Shown in pieces: positions 10,739 through 21,791 of a DNA stretch of 64,000 nt. The DNA comes from Papiliotrema nemorosa. Its lineage: Eukaryota > Basidiomycota > Tremellomycetes > Tremellales > Rhynchogastremaceae. Position 1 is the first letter of the stretch. Every line of letters starts with the position of its first letter. Below the pieces are notes generated by a model. That model had not been told where the DNA came from. It was given only the letters and a program-made list of their open reading frames with translations, and searched no databases. Location: the NCBI GenBank assembly GCA_032158125.1, contig JASKOT010000002.1:434001-498000 (forward strand). Reading direction: 5' to 3'. The position numbers and the translations under genes were made by a program.

Positions 10739-11046
10739 GCATGGAAGTCGATCGGAATTTTGTCGAACCAGGGAGGAAAGCGATGAGCAGGTCCAGGAAT
10801 GACGGCCAAGTGGAAATCGGTCAGGCCCATGTTTGTCACGACCCTTGTGGGAAGATAGGCCAAAACTCAAATGAGCTGTATAGCGATGCGAGAGCAGTCT
10901 TGAGCTCGGCTGACCTGCATCTTTACACCGATATCGGACCGAGCACTTTGTACGCCCAGTCGGATAGGGAGCCAAAGTCAGGTGGTGGTCGGATGACGCG
11001 ACGATCCTTATTGATTTCGACATTGACCCTATACCTACCACTCATC
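10739..11046. other. Leader/promoter region of the Ngl2-like gene
   Basis: The frame of the next gene is open through this stretch and contains in-frame ATGs at 10741, 10786 and 10993. The last gives MTRRSLLISTLTLYLPLI, a basic-hydrophobic segment that would act as an organelle or secretory presequence if used. No independent gene is supported. Confidence 0.4.
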
Positions 11047-12763
11047 ATGGCGCCGTATCAACTCACCCCTGCTCAATTGGAGAAGCAAGCCGCAAGACAA
11101 GCTGCCAAACTTGCCAAAGCAGAGGGCAGAATCCCCAACACTCCAAAGCTGTCCCCGGAAGAACTGGAACGTAGACGGTTCTTGAAGAGAGAATGGTTAA
11201 ATGTCCGGTCATCCAACCCTTCCTCCTCGTCTCCTAGTTCCAGTGAACGGAAAGTCAGGATCCTCTCGTGGAATGTGAGTGCACCATTGGATAAATTTGT
11301 CATCGCTTATGCTCAGCTGCTAGCTCAGACGCTTGTGCGTGAGTGTCTGTTCTCCTGACGAAGCTGAACTTGGAGGCAGAGAACTCTTCCCGGGCTCAGA
11401 CTGCCTGAAATGGGGTGATAGGAAGCCCATGATCTCGGCTGAACTGGAGTACTACTCGGACGTCGATATCTTATGCTTCCAGGTCAGCTCTCCCCAGCGC
11501 CACCTGCACCGGGCGCAGCTGCTGATGGGGTAGGAATGTGACCGATTGAACGATTTCTTGCCCTCCCTTCCGGGTCATTCGCATGTAGAAACAAAAGGAC
11601 ACGGCAAGTTACACGGCTTGGTAGTGATGTATCGCTCTGCACGATACCGCGTCAAAGCTAGCAAGACATTGTATTTGGATGAAGAACATGTTGGACCGAA
11701 CAGCGAGGTATCTTCCGATGAGAAGGAGGAGAGGAGGAGGAGGGGAGGGACGAGAAAGACCAAGAATGTAGGGTTGCTTGTGGCTTTGGAGGATGTGCAA
11801 CAGGAGAAGCAGGGAATTGTGGTCGCTACGACACATCTGTAAGCATATCTTTGTGCTATCACCAAGCTGACCCATAGGTTCTGGCACCCAAAGTTCGCAT
11901 ATGAGAGGGTCAGACAGAGTCTGATTCTGCTACGGAATGTTCTCGCCTTCAAAAAGGAGCAAGCGTGCGAGGGATGGCCTGCTGTCATTGCCGGAGGTGA
12001 GTTTACGGTACCTTGCTCATGGACGCAGCTCACGTACAGACTTTAACACGCAATGCGACGAAGCGACCTATCAACTCCTGACGAGCCCCCATCACCCCTT
12101 GCCTGAGGAGATCCAGCGAGATGTGATTGCTTCTCGCTTTGTTCATCGGTCTGTCGAGCCACAAGAGGATGTTCCGGCTGTAAGTTCGACAGCCACCTCG
12201 AACGCTGGAACGGGTACGAATACCCCTGCGACGCAACAACAGGAGAAAGACGATGACGAGGGGGAAGGTGAGGGCGAAGGCGAGGGCGAAGGAGGTGGCG
12301 ACACGGATGAGAAGTCGGTCAAGGGGACTAGACCTGCTAGGGCGGACGATAGGATATTAGAGATGGATGAGCTTCTACGGATGGCTCGAGAGTTGCTCCC
12401 TGATGGAGGGTGTAAGAGCGCATACTCGAGCGCGACATGGGCAGAGAAGGAGGAGCAGACATATACAGGGAGGAAAGGCTTTGAAAGGACATTCGGCCCT
12501 ACGATACCGGACGGGCTGAGTGGGCACGGCGAACCTGCATATACTTGTTACACACCATTGTTCAAGCTCACCCTTGGTGAGTGCGGGGTCGATTCGCGGT
12601 ACTCAAGCTCATGGCAGACTATCTGCTATTCCTTCCGGCGCCAGGTGTACAGGTTACAAAGCTCCTGAAGCCCGGTACAGCTGAGGAGCTGGGCGAGGGG
12701 CTACCTAGAAAAGGCATATCTGCCAGTGACCATTGTGCGGTTGGATGTGAGATCACGTGGTAG
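11047..12763 (+). CDS. NGL2: RNA exonuclease of the CCR4/Ngl2 (endonuclease/exonuclease/phosphatase) family
   Basis: Predicted Mg-dependent 3' exoribonuclease; yeast Ngl2 trims the 3' end of 5.8S rRNA. Exons 11047-11274, 11317-11338 (22 nt), 11382-11482, 11534-11838, 11878-11996, 12040-12576, 12618-12763. EEP-fold landmarks appear in order: SWNLLAQTLV, LKWGDRKPMISAEL, DILCFQECDRL (catalytic Glu), GLVVMY, THLFWHPK, AGDFNTQCD, YLLFLP and the terminal SDHCAV with its catalytic Asp-His pair. A lysine/arginine-rich N-terminus suggests nuclear or nucleolar location. An acidic Glu-Gly repeat inserts before the last third. The start MAPYQLTPAQLEK is chosen because conserved-looking charged helix begins there; upstream in-frame ATGs exist. 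Distinguishing Ngl2 from Ngl1/Ngl3 needs alignment. Confidence 0.88.
12258..12299 (+). repeat. In-frame GAR-GGN microsatellite (Glu-Gly repeat)
   Basis: A degenerate hexamer GAGGGCGAAGGC repeats across 42 nt and encodes alternating Glu-Gly within the Ngl2-like exonuclease. It lies between the DFNTQ and C-terminal catalytic motifs, so it is an expandable surface loop and not part of the active site. Confidence 0.7.
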
Positions 12764-12928
12764 TCTACTGGGTGATGGAAGATGAAGCCCCGAGGTGGAG
12801 GTGGTCCAGCAAAGCCGTCATTTCCGGGTTCTGGATGACACGACATGACATGACATAGATGGAGCCTATGCATCTGATACAGAATTTCCATACACTTCTA
12901 CATTCTGACTGTCACTGAAGTCCACACT

Positions 12929-14015
12929 ATGCCTTCTTCAGACGAACACGTACATCCCGTTGCGACTGGCGTTGCGAAAGAGACTGTCGATGCCCACCAA
13001 GATCCACAGGATATAGTGTTTTGGGCATCATGGGTGAGTGCCCTCAATACAAGTGAACGTTCACTAAGGTCCAGTTCTGTCCTTTCAACCAGGTCAGTGG
13101 CTCTATACAGTGACTGTAGAAAGCTGTCTCACGGTGAATACTCACGGCCTAGCGTATTTGGATTGCCTTGGAAGAGCGAAACATCCCTTACCAATACCAC
13201 GAAGTCAATGTGAGCGGCGCTGCTACACCGGGGACATGTCAAACTGACATGATGTCAGCCTTACAAGAAAGAAGCGGATTTTCTCAAAGTCAACCCGTTG
13301 GGCCTGGTACCAGCTCTGGAGCATGAAGGCAAGGGATCATTATATGAGAGTGACGTCCTGGTAGAATACCTGGAGGATCTTTACCCGGACTCACCTGAAC
13401 ATCCGTAAGTTGGCAACATCACTGGGTCCTCATTAGAGATAAGCACTAGGTGTTAAAAACCTGATTACAGATCAATCTTCCCCAAAGACACATTCGAGAA
13501 GAGCTGGGCTAGACTCAACGTTCAACACATCACAAAGGTAGGCTCGGCATTCCGCCTACAACGCTGATCCAGTAGAAAATCATCCCTCATTACTTTCACA
13601 TCCAACAACGACAAGACCCAAAAGAACAGACAGAAGCCCGGGAAGACTTGTACAAAGGTCTTAGGACACTGGCTGAACGAGTCAAGGGACCTTACTTTGC
13701 TGGAGAACAATGGACAGCGGTTGATATGTCGCTCGCCCCCTTTGTGAGGAGGTTTTACAACTTGGAAAAGTATAGAGGATTCAAGCATGAGGAAGTAAGC
13801 GATGAATGGGTCAAATACAAGGATCAGCTTTTGTGTGAGTGTCGTTTTTTCACATGATGAAAAACCGAGACGAGACTGATGATGGAGCGAGAGAATCGTT
13901 GATCAAGACTAGCTCCGAGGACAAGTACTATGCCGAGATTTTGGGTAGATACCTCAGCAACGAGGCTCAATCGGAAGTCGCCAAGGCTACTCGGGGTGGA
14001 AAGAATCTCCCTTAA
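12929..14015 (+). CDS. Glutathione S-transferase, omega-like
   Basis: Cytosolic GST/thiol transferase, 261 aa. Exons 12929-13033, 13069-13092 (24 nt), 13153-13209, 13259-13404, 13471-13537, 13576-13834, 13888-14015. The N-terminal thioredoxin fold has QFCPFNQRVWIAL, where a Cys-Pro-Phe replaces the Tyr/Ser of classical GSTs; this is the omega/glutaredoxin-like type that forms mixed disulfides with glutathione. NPLGLVPALEHEG carries the cis-Pro loop and LYESDVLVEYLEDLYP the Glu-Ser pair that binds the gamma-glutamyl group. The C-terminal helical domain includes YFAGEQWTAVDMSLAPFVRR. Roles in detoxification or dehydroascorbate reduction are family-based. It converges on the RraA-like gene with only 83 bp between stop codons. 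Confidence 0.93.
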
Positions 14016-14098
14016 AGGTAGCGGCCAGACGTCCGAGACATACAGAATACCAAGCGCGTGCACTAATACGCACGAATGGGAAATGTACAAGCTATGTA

Positions 14099-14883
14099 TC
14101 ACTTGATCGTCCTAAGCTTGAAAGCCTCGGCAGCCGTCTGTCCTTCCTCTATAGCCTCTCTAACCTTCTCGTCCTGCGCTTTTAATTTAGGGAGGAGCTC
14201 CAAAACCTCTTGCTCTAGGTGCCTTGGAATATGCGCAACACCATTCTCATCGCCTACGACGATATCCCCGCTCTCCACCACCTCGCACGCAGATTCTTCC
14301 AGATGAACTTTGACAGGTACACCAATTTCAGCGGGGTAGGCGATACTATTAGCTGCTGAGATGCCGATATCACGGGAGAAAATGGGCAATCCGGTAGCTC
14401 TCAACTCGGCGAGGTCTCGTATCCTACCATCTACAATTGCTCCTTTTGCGCCTATCTTCGACAGTCGAAGAGCCATGAGACCTCCTAGGATACATTGCGT
14501 CATAGGATAGAGACCAACAGAGCTGAAGAGGATAGTTTCAGGAGGGATATGATCAATCTGCCGTCAGCCAGTGTATAATGAACTGGTATGTAAAAGGAAA
14601 GACCGACATAGTGTCCAGTGTAGTTTTTCGCTACCGGCTCGTCCGGATGAGACGCTTTCCACTGAACAGTAAAGACTCTTCCGACGAGCTTGGCAGTCTG
14701 ATCGGGGCAACGTAGCCTCAGACCAGGAAGAAACCCCGCGTAGCGGTGTTCCAAACGGAGCAGCGCGTCTGCTACCTGCCATATCAACATTGATGGTGTA
14801 GTCTACAGTGATTGCCTCACATCGCATGCACCGTAGGGCTGTAGCGCGAGAACGACATCATGGTCGGATTGAGATTCGCTCAT
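14099..14883 (-). CDS. RraA-like / HMG-CHA aldolase family protein
   Basis: Exons 14883-14821, 14775-14608, 14557-14099; 229 aa, normal for the family. RraA-fold proteins of fungi are usually annotated as 4-hydroxy-4-methyl-2-oxoglutarate aldolase/oxaloacetate decarboxylase or as regulator-of-RNase-E homologues. Visible features are GLRLRCPDQTAKLVGRVFTV in the N-terminal half, HYIDHIPPETILFSS, GGLMALRLSKIGAKG and the metal/substrate-binding GAIVDGRIRDLAELR (Arg-Asp pair), then SGDIVVGDENGVAHIP with the Asp-Glu-Gly-Val signature. A C-terminal helix closes the fold. The donor of intron 2 is the uncommon GTCGGT. The reaction is inferred from family only; fungal members are poorly characterised. 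Confidence 0.85.
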
Positions 14884-15258
14884 GGGTTGAAGGAACAGTA
14901 AGAAACGCTAGGAGGTGAAGTCTAAAAAGCTCGTACAGAGGTGATCGAGCTGATCTTCTCGGAAAAGGCGATAGCCGAGATCGATTCTTCTCCTGCCAAA
15001 GAAACATAACACGAGTGATTCTCCAACGATCAGGTCAGGACGAAGCATGTTAATGCATCTCAAGATGTGGCAGACGCATGGTACGTAGATGAGGCAAGTG
15101 TCCGTAGGTATCAAAGAGAGAAAGAAGGGGGAAAGGGAATCCATCAGATACGCTGAGGGTACTTGAGGGGTAGGGTCGGAAACGGAGGATCCGGTATTGT
15201 CCTTTGTTGAGGGACTTCTTTGTCCGTTCATTGCTTCTGTGCTCGTGTAGGTCCTGGT
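14884..15258. other. Intergenic
   Basis: No gene supported; short open frames here have no protein-like features. It holds the promoter of the RraA-like gene and the 3' flank of the PriA-like gene. Confidence 0.5.
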
Positions 15259-15928
15259 CTACTGCACAACAAACTCGGCAATGCAAGACTTGCCATCGGA
15301 TGAAGGGGCGAATCCGCTTGCGCAAGAGTGGACTGTATCGTCAGTCTGTGTCACCTCTGTTTCTCGGGGGGACCATACCGTGGCATGAACCAGTCTGACA
15401 AGAGACCGAGAGGACGGACGGAATGGCGGTACAGTCTGATCCTGTACCGAGGGTCGAGCAGCCTCCACAAGAGTACAGGTCTTCTTGCGGGGATACACTG
15501 CTTGTCAGATGGATCCGCAATCAGCATCCGGTTGGACTCACCACTCCCACTCGGTGTCTGCGGTGACTAGCTCTGGGGTGATCACGCTCACAGGACATGC
15601 CATCATTTGCGCGGGGCATTTGGTAAGGTCACCGAGGGTACCCAAAGGAAGGTCAGAAGGCACGTCTCGTTTAGGCTGCCACATCAGCGCGGAGTCAGAG
15701 CCTCAGCATATGACTCACTCGTTGATGGTGTCGGCTTCGACCACTGGAGCTGGGAGAAGGACCAGGTCGTCGGTGGTTCTCGGCACCTCGCCATCCTCCA
15801 GCCTCCCACCAGTTGCCTCGTTCGTATTCTTGATGGAGGTCAAGATCACGGGCTTCGGGAGAGGTGGGAGTGGGATGGGCAAAGGCGAGGGGAAGGAGGG
15901 CAACAGTGAAGAGGGTTGAGAATCGCAT
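15259..15928 (-). CDS. Secreted PriA-like cysteine-rich protein
   Basis: Exons 15928-15719, 15675-15542, 15497-15379, 15332-15259; 178 aa. The start MRFSTLFTVALLPLAFA is a clean signal peptide. A Pro/Ser-rich propeptide follows and ends at a Lys-Arg (PKRDVP), a Kex2-type site. The mature part has the spaced cysteines of the basidiomycete PriA family: KCPAQMMACPVS, WECVSPQEDLYSCGGC, SDCTAIPSVLSVSCQTGSC and HSCASGFAPSSDGKSC. These proteins are extracellular or wall-associated and of unknown biochemical role; in Lentinula the prototype is upregulated at primordium formation. Each intron join restores the cysteine spacing, which supports the model. Confidence 0.85.
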
Positions 15929-17031
15929 GGTCGTAGAGTACTTTTTGGCTGGGGTCGGCTGGTGTGGGATGTCGATCAAGAGGTTTACAGGAATGTCTTC
16001 GTGGTCTTGAAAAGAGTGTGGGTGAGTCTACGATGGGTAAGACTCAAGCTTGATGGGTTTATAGACGACGAGAGATACAGTAAAGAGAAGCGCAGGGCAG
16101 TGCGTGTGTTTATTATATCTGAGGAGGGAAGGATCGAAAGGTGTTGTCGTGGGGGGCATTGATGAAAAAAGGGTTTGGTCAGTGTCCTTGAGAGCACGAT
16201 CCTTCAGTACCATCGACTTGCGATAAACACACAGGCATCGCGCGGGCGGAAGTATCGGCGGCGCAGGGCGGAGAACGGAGAGGTACAGAGTGAGAATGTA
16301 GGAGAATCTCGACCATGAGGAACCAAAGGGGACCACGCAGGTGAGCAGTGAGTGACTCGTCGTCGAGAATGCCCGGAGAGGGACGAGGTACGAGTAGGTC
16401 ATTGTTTTGAAGGGGTTGCGAAAGATCATCGTGGAAGAGAAGTCATGAGAAAGATGAAACGCGAAGTGGTCGTTTGATCGAACATGGAGTGTGTTGTGTA
16501 TCATCCTGGACCTGCGGAATGATCAGTGCGGGAGTCTTGGAAGCGTTTCATGCCTGAGAATGCCTTTACGCTCTGATCGAAGCCGACGCCGCACTCGTCA
16601 TCCATGCGGTGTGTCGGCTTTGCTCACCGAGGAAACACGAATATCAGTGGAAGGACGGTCGAAGGGGAAATCTGAAACGGGGTGACCTGTGATCCGAGCG
16701 CACAAACATCCTTCACCTCGGCCGTGAATACGTGATCAGTGTTTTCAGCTGTCTCGGGACATCTTGGCTGATGGTGAGCTGCTGTCCATGCCCAGAGGGC
16801 GCAAAAGCGAAAGAGGAGGAAGTGTCAGAAAGACGAAGCGACCGGTAGTCTCTCTTTGTCCCGGGTCAACGCGTCGGGTGGCGTAGCGTTTCATCGACAT
16901 ATGCAGCGTCGCAGATATCGGCGTGTACTTGACGCCTGCAAATAGGATGAATGATACATGCAACACGCAATGACCAGCACTGCAGAAGAAGTATCTACGA
17001 GAATTATGACGCTCGAGTAAGGGTAAAACAT
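15929..17031. other. Intergenic, long promoter of the PriA-like gene
   Basis: About 1.1 kb without a supported gene. A TATAAA on the minus strand (16063-16058) lies ~130 nt upstream of the PriA-like ATG. A 158-codon minus-strand frame at 16028-16504 was judged non-coding because it is compositionally unlike its neighbours and has no family features. Confidence 0.5.
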
Positions 17032-18069
17032 CTAGTAAGGAAGAAGAGGCAACCTGCCTGTACCCTCGGTCCAGCTCCAGGTGATGTTACCAGTGTAATC
17101 GGCCATACCCAACAAGCCGACCGAGTAAGGGGCAAAGTAGTGGAACGCCCCCTCGGAGAGATCCAATGATCTGACGGCGCATCCGGGACATCGGTCCGTC
17201 ACTTCGACGGTCAATGTCTTGCCTCCCCAGGTGATATCCAGGTGAAGACCGCAAATGGGATTGTTGTTCGGGTTCGTACCGTCGTATCCGGGCCAGCTGT
17301 CGAATAGCTCCGCAGACACAGCCACGATGGGCATACCGGGAGTATCGTACGTCCCACAAGCGGAAAGGCCATCCGCGAAATAGGTTCCCCAACCGGAGAA
17401 TGGTCCGTTTCCAGCCGGGTCTACAGTGTAGGCAGTCTCGACAGGAGTCGAGGCGGAAGAAGTGGTGGAAGCGACGGCGCTAGATGCAGCGACAGATGTG
17501 GCGCTAGAAGCAGGGACAGAAGTTGAAGTGATCTGTACGCTTGTGATTACCGCGGATGAGACGTAGGAGGACTCTTGAGCTGATGGTTGGACCGAGGACT
17601 GGACAAGCGAGGAGGAGGAGGGCTGTGCGATTGCTCCTCCACCGATGAAACTGGTCGATACGCTTGCCGATGGTATGGAGGATGCTGCAGCGCTGGGGAC
17701 GACGACACTGGTAGTAGTGACTCCTGCTGCCACCGAGGTAGTCTGGACTGCACAAGTGGAACCTCTTTTTCGCCTGTTGCTTTTAGAGACCCTTCTGATC
17801 TTCCTCATGGTGCCTCGCTTGGCGTTCACATGTCGCTTGGTGTTTCCCTCAACCTCCTCCATCTTGGCCAGACCAGCACGCTCGATTTCAGCTCGAGAAT
17901 CCATTTCGCTCTGCGAGATCGCCTGTCGTCGATCTACAGTGTGCGCAGTGTCGTATTGAAATTTGTGAGGGAAGAAGGGGTTGTAAGGTTCAGGTGCAGC
18001 AGCAGGTTTTGGGGCAGCCGAGGTGGTCGCCAGGAAGGGAATGAGGGAAAGGAGTGCTAGTACTCGCAT
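17032..18069 (-). CDS. Secreted double-psi beta-barrel (RlpA/expansin-like) protein
   Basis: Single exon, 345 aa. MRVLALLSLIPFLATTSA is a signal peptide. Two basic dibasic-rich stretches (residues ~75-105, including KSNRRKRG) are possible Kex2 sites. A Ser/Thr/Ala/Val-rich stalk (~105-215) is likely heavily O-mannosylated. The C-terminal ~115 residues form a double-psi beta-barrel: GWGTYFADGLSACGTYD, PICGLHLDITWGGKTLTVEV, TDRCPGCAVRSLDLSEGAF and GNITWSW. Barwin/RlpA-like barrels of this type occur in expansin-like, cerato-type and protease-inhibitor proteins; the Asp of TDRCPGC and the paired cysteines are conserved. Location is extracellular or cell wall. Biochemical activity cannot be deduced. 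Confidence 0.88.
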   Translation of the reverse strand: MRVLALLSLIPFLATTSAAPKPAAAPEPYNPFFPHKFQYDTAHTVDRRQAISQSEMDSRAEIERAGLAKMEEVEGNTKRHVNAKRGTMRKIRRVSKSNRRKRGSTCAVQTTSVAAGVTTTSVVVPSAAASSIPSASVSTSFIGGGAIAQPSSSSLVQSSVQPSAQESSYVSSAVITSVQITSTSVPASSATSVAASSAVASTTSSASTPVETAYTVDPAGNGPFSGWGTYFADGLSACGTYDTPGMPIVAVSAELFDSWPGYDGTNPNNNPICGLHLDITWGGKTLTVEVTDRCPGCAVRSLDLSEGAFHYFAPYSVGLLGMADYTGNITWSWTEGTGRLPLLPY

Positions 18070-18875
18070 CGTGTCTTGAACAAGCTGATGTGGAGGAAGC
18101 AGAAAGTCGTGAGAGGCCGCGCAGCGGTTGATGTATCGGAAAGAGTGGACGTCGACGGTCGACCAGGACTAAGATGCTACCAGAGCGTTAGAAAGAGAGA
18201 GATAGGAAATGGAATGAACAATCAGATGCATCAGAACTCAGCGATAGACGAGCATACATATATGCAGGAGAGGATGCTTCTCCTGCGACAACATCAAAAG
18301 AAGCGCCTTCAGGCGCAGGTAATGAGAAATCAACCTTTTGCGTGACGCGGGTGGCTCGTCAGTAGGGACATGTCAATAGGAGCTCTGGCTTGGGAGCTAT
18401 CTTGGACGATCAGGTTCCCGATTCGGCTTGTTGTTGCTGCTGGACTAAGCTGCGTATGTGAGTGTGAAGTAAGGGATATAGGATCGGTCCTGCGGAGAAG
18501 GAGCAAGGGGGAGCATGCCTCTGAGAGCTATAGTTAGGACGCGCCATCTCTTGCAAAGATGCAATGCGCGTCCGGAAAAGGTCAAGCGGCGGTCGCCATG
18601 GACTCGAGTAGGAGAGACATGCCACGTCATGATTTGGGAGAAAGTGATAAGGTGGATTGGAAGGAAGTTTCAAAATTTGATCCCGCTGTCCTCCCCTCCG
18701 AACGCGTGGCGAATTATCTGGAAAAAGTCTACAACCATCTAGCAACGTCAAGGAGAGAAAGGTGGAGAGCCGTTGCAAGTTTCAATCTGCTTTGTTCCTT
18801 CAGTCCTTTCTTATACCTATCCCATTCCACATTCCCCTTTAACATTTCCCTTCACCCCATTAAAAAGCAAGCATC
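18070..18875. other. Divergent promoter region, secreted barrel protein / Hsp110
   Basis: No gene is supported, although an open frame at 18600-18885 is polar enough to look partly protein-like. GGAAGTTTC at 18663-18671 gives a two-unit heat-shock-element pattern (GAAnnTTC) about 205 nt before the Hsp110 start. TATATATG near 18257-18264 could serve the leftward gene. Confidence 0.35.
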
Positions 18876-21407
18876 ATGGCTGTGAGTATCACTGCTCAGA
18901 GGAATACGTGGATGTATGCTGATCTGCAGAGCGTCGTCGGCATCGATTTCGGAAACTTGTCTTCCAAGATTGGTGTGGCCCGACACCGAGGTATCGACAT
19001 TATCGTCAATGAAGTCTCGAACCGAGCAACCCCGTATGTTCTTCTCCCTTCATCTAACGTCATTGCTGATGAAGCAGCTCCCTCGTCTCTTTCACTCCCC
19101 GTCAACGACACATTGGTGAGGCTGCCAAAACCGCCGAGACGTCCAACTTCAAGAACACTGTCGGATCCATAAAACGACTCGTAGGAAGGTCACTGTCAGA
19201 CCCAGAGGTTGCAGAGTATGAGAAGAAGTTTATCAACGCCGAGCTCGTCGATGTCAACGGAAGCATCGGAGTCAAGGTGAGTGTGGATGATGCCAAACCG
19301 ATATCATGTCGCTGATTCCCCAAGGTCAACTACATGGGCGAGCCCCACCAATTCTCCTTCACCCAGGTCGCCGCTGCTTACCTCGGCAAACTGAGGGATA
19401 CCGCCCAAGCCGAGCTCAAGCAGGCCGTTTCGGACGTGGTCATCGCCGTTCCGGGTTGGTACACCGATGTCCAACGACGAGCCTTGTACGACGCTGCTCA
19501 AATCGCTGGATTGAACGCTCTTAGGTTGATCAACGACACCACCGCCGTCGCTTTGGGCTACGGTATCACCAAAGCCGATCTTCCCGAGGACCCAGAATCC
19601 CCTCGACACGTCGTCTTTGTTGATGTCGGACACTCCAACTACTCGGTCGCCGTTGTTGCCTTCTCCAAGGGACAATTGACCGTCAAGTCGACGGCCTACG
19701 ACCGAAACTTTGGAGGACGAGACTTCGACTTTGCTCTTGTTCAATACTTTGCCGAGGAGTTCAAAACAAAATACAAGATCGATGTCCTCTCGTCGCCCAA
19801 GGCCGTCTTCCGATTGGCTGCTGGTTGCGAGCGATTGAAGAAGGTTCTGTCCGCCAACGGAGAGGCACCGCTCAATGTCGAATCGATCATGAACGATGTC
19901 GATGCTTCTTCGTCGCTCTCCCGGGAGACCTTCGAGGGTCTCACTGACCACCTCTTGTCTCGAGTCAACGGCCCCTTGGAGGAGGCATTGAAGAATGCTG
20001 GTCTTTCCATCGAGCAAGTCGACGCCGTCGAGCTTGTCGGTGGGTCCATCCGAATCCCTGCTATCAAGGAGCGAATTTCTGCCTTCTTCGGCGGAAAGAC
20101 CCTCAACTACACCCTCAACCAGGAGGAAGCCGTCGCTCGAGGTGCTACTTTCGCCTGTGCTTCCCTCTCCCCCGTCTTCCGAGTTCGAGAGTTCGCCGTC
20201 CACGACCTGGCCTCGTACCCGATCAAGGTTACTTGGGAGAAGGAGCCAGGAAACCCAGACGAGGATACCGAGCTGGTCGTCTTCCCCACCGGTAACCCCA
20301 TCCCATCTACCAAGATCCTCACCTTCTACCGACAGGGTCCATTCGAGCTCGAGGCCAAGTACGACGAGTCGGCCACCCTGCCCAAGGGCGTCAACCCTTG
20401 GATAGGCAAGTACACCATCAAGAGCGTCGAGAAGCCAGCTTCTGGTGAGCTTGCATGTGTCAAGGTCAAGGCCAGACTCAACTTGCACGGTATCATGAAC
20501 TTTGAGCAGGCCTACCTTGTCGAGGAGGTCGAGAAGGAGGAGGTTGTCACCACTGGCGAGGGCGAGGAAAAGAAGGAGGAGAAGAAGATGGTCAAGAAGA
20601 TTCAACGAAAGGGAGACTGCCCTGTCGTTGCCCAATACGCCACTCTCTCCTCCGACGCCGTCAACTCTGCTACCGAGCAAGAGGGTAAAATGCACGCCGA
20701 GGACAAGCTCGTGCTCGAGACTGAAGAGCGAAAGAACGCTTTGGAGGAGTACGTCTACGAGATGCGAGGAAAGCTCGAGGACCGATACGCCATTTACGTT
20801 CAAGAATCCGAGAAATCGACCTTGCTGCAGGGACTGTCCGAGGCCGAGGACTGGCTATACAGCGAAGAGGGAGAGGATGCCACGAAGTCGGCTTACGTCG
20901 CCAAGCTCGACTCGCTCAAGGCTCACGGTGACCCAATTGTTCTCCGATGGAAAGAGTCGGAGGAGCGACCCAAAGCTGCCGCAGCCCTGCGAGAGAGCTT
21001 GAACACCTACCTGAGCCAAGCTCAATCGGGTGACGAGAAATACTCTCACATCTCCGAGGCCGACCTCACCAAGGTGGTAAGTATAGATCTTGGTCTTGGA
21101 GCTCTGGCTGATTTTACAGATTGAGAAGTGCGCAACTACCCAGCAATGGCTCGAGGACCAACTCGCTCGACAGTCCGAGAAGGCCAAGAACGTCAACCCC
21201 ATCATCACCTCTGCCGAGATCAACAAGCGAAAGGAGGACGTCATTTACACTTGCGCCGCCATCATGAACCGACCCAAGCCCAAGCCCAAGGTCACCGACA
21301 GCACACCTGCCAGCGGACAACAAACGCCCAAGGAGGAGCCAAAGAAGGACGACAAGATGGATGTCGAGGAGGGTGGACCTTCTATCGAGGAGATGGATGT
21401 TGACTAG
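18876..21407 (+). CDS. SSE1: Hsp110-family chaperone / Hsp70 nucleotide exchange factor
   Basis: Cytosolic nucleotide exchange factor for Hsp70 and holdase, 782 aa. Exons 18876-18881, 18930-19033, 19078-19276, 19325-21076, 21120-21407. Exon 1 encodes only Met-Ala. The ATPase domain starts SVVGIDFGNLSSKIGVAR, with the Hsp110-typical NEVSNRATPSLVSF, NDTTAVALGYGI, VDVGHSNYSVAVVAF and ELVGGSIRIPAIKE. After the beta domain the acidic, lysine-rich insertion (GEGEEKKEEKKMVKK) is diagnostic of Hsp110 over Hsp70. The C-terminal helical domain ends in a Pro/Lys linker and MDVEEGGPSIEEMDVD. All phases close exactly. Confidence 0.97.
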
Positions 21408-21791
21408 ATTGTTCCAATGTAGAGAGATACGTATCAACGAGATTAGTAGCATATGGAGATGTAATCTTTCCCATTAGATGAAGATGCACACAAACACACC
21501 ACTCGTTGGGCAAGCACCAAGGGATGCCACTTTTGATAAATCGCCGGGAATTGCCGCCACTCACCCCGTCCTGAGCGCGTCGTCTGGCCCATGAGATGAT
21601 CATGACCCCGTACCTCTTCAACACTGCAAACACCACATATACAACTGGTCATTCACACAACTCAAAAACATCGAGCAAACTGGTCGGGAAGAATCAGGCG
21701 ATCCCGATAAGCCAATTTTGTGGATAAAGAGCGATTTTCATTTGACCGCCACGGTCCATTTACAGCTACCCTAGGACCTCTTGACTCCAAC
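21408..21791. other. Intergenic
   Basis: 3' flank of SSE1 and promoter of TPD3, both plus strand. No gene seen. Confidence 0.5.

Noticed and set aside
16028..16504. 158-codon minus-strand frame upstream of the PriA-like gene
   Set aside because: Low-complexity composition, no motif, and it spans the TATA box and probable leader.
19304..20803. 499-codon open frame antisense to SSE1
   Set aside because: It lies wholly opposite a well-supported chaperone exon, is extremely Leu/Val/Ser/Gly-rich, and is explained by codon bias of the sense strand.
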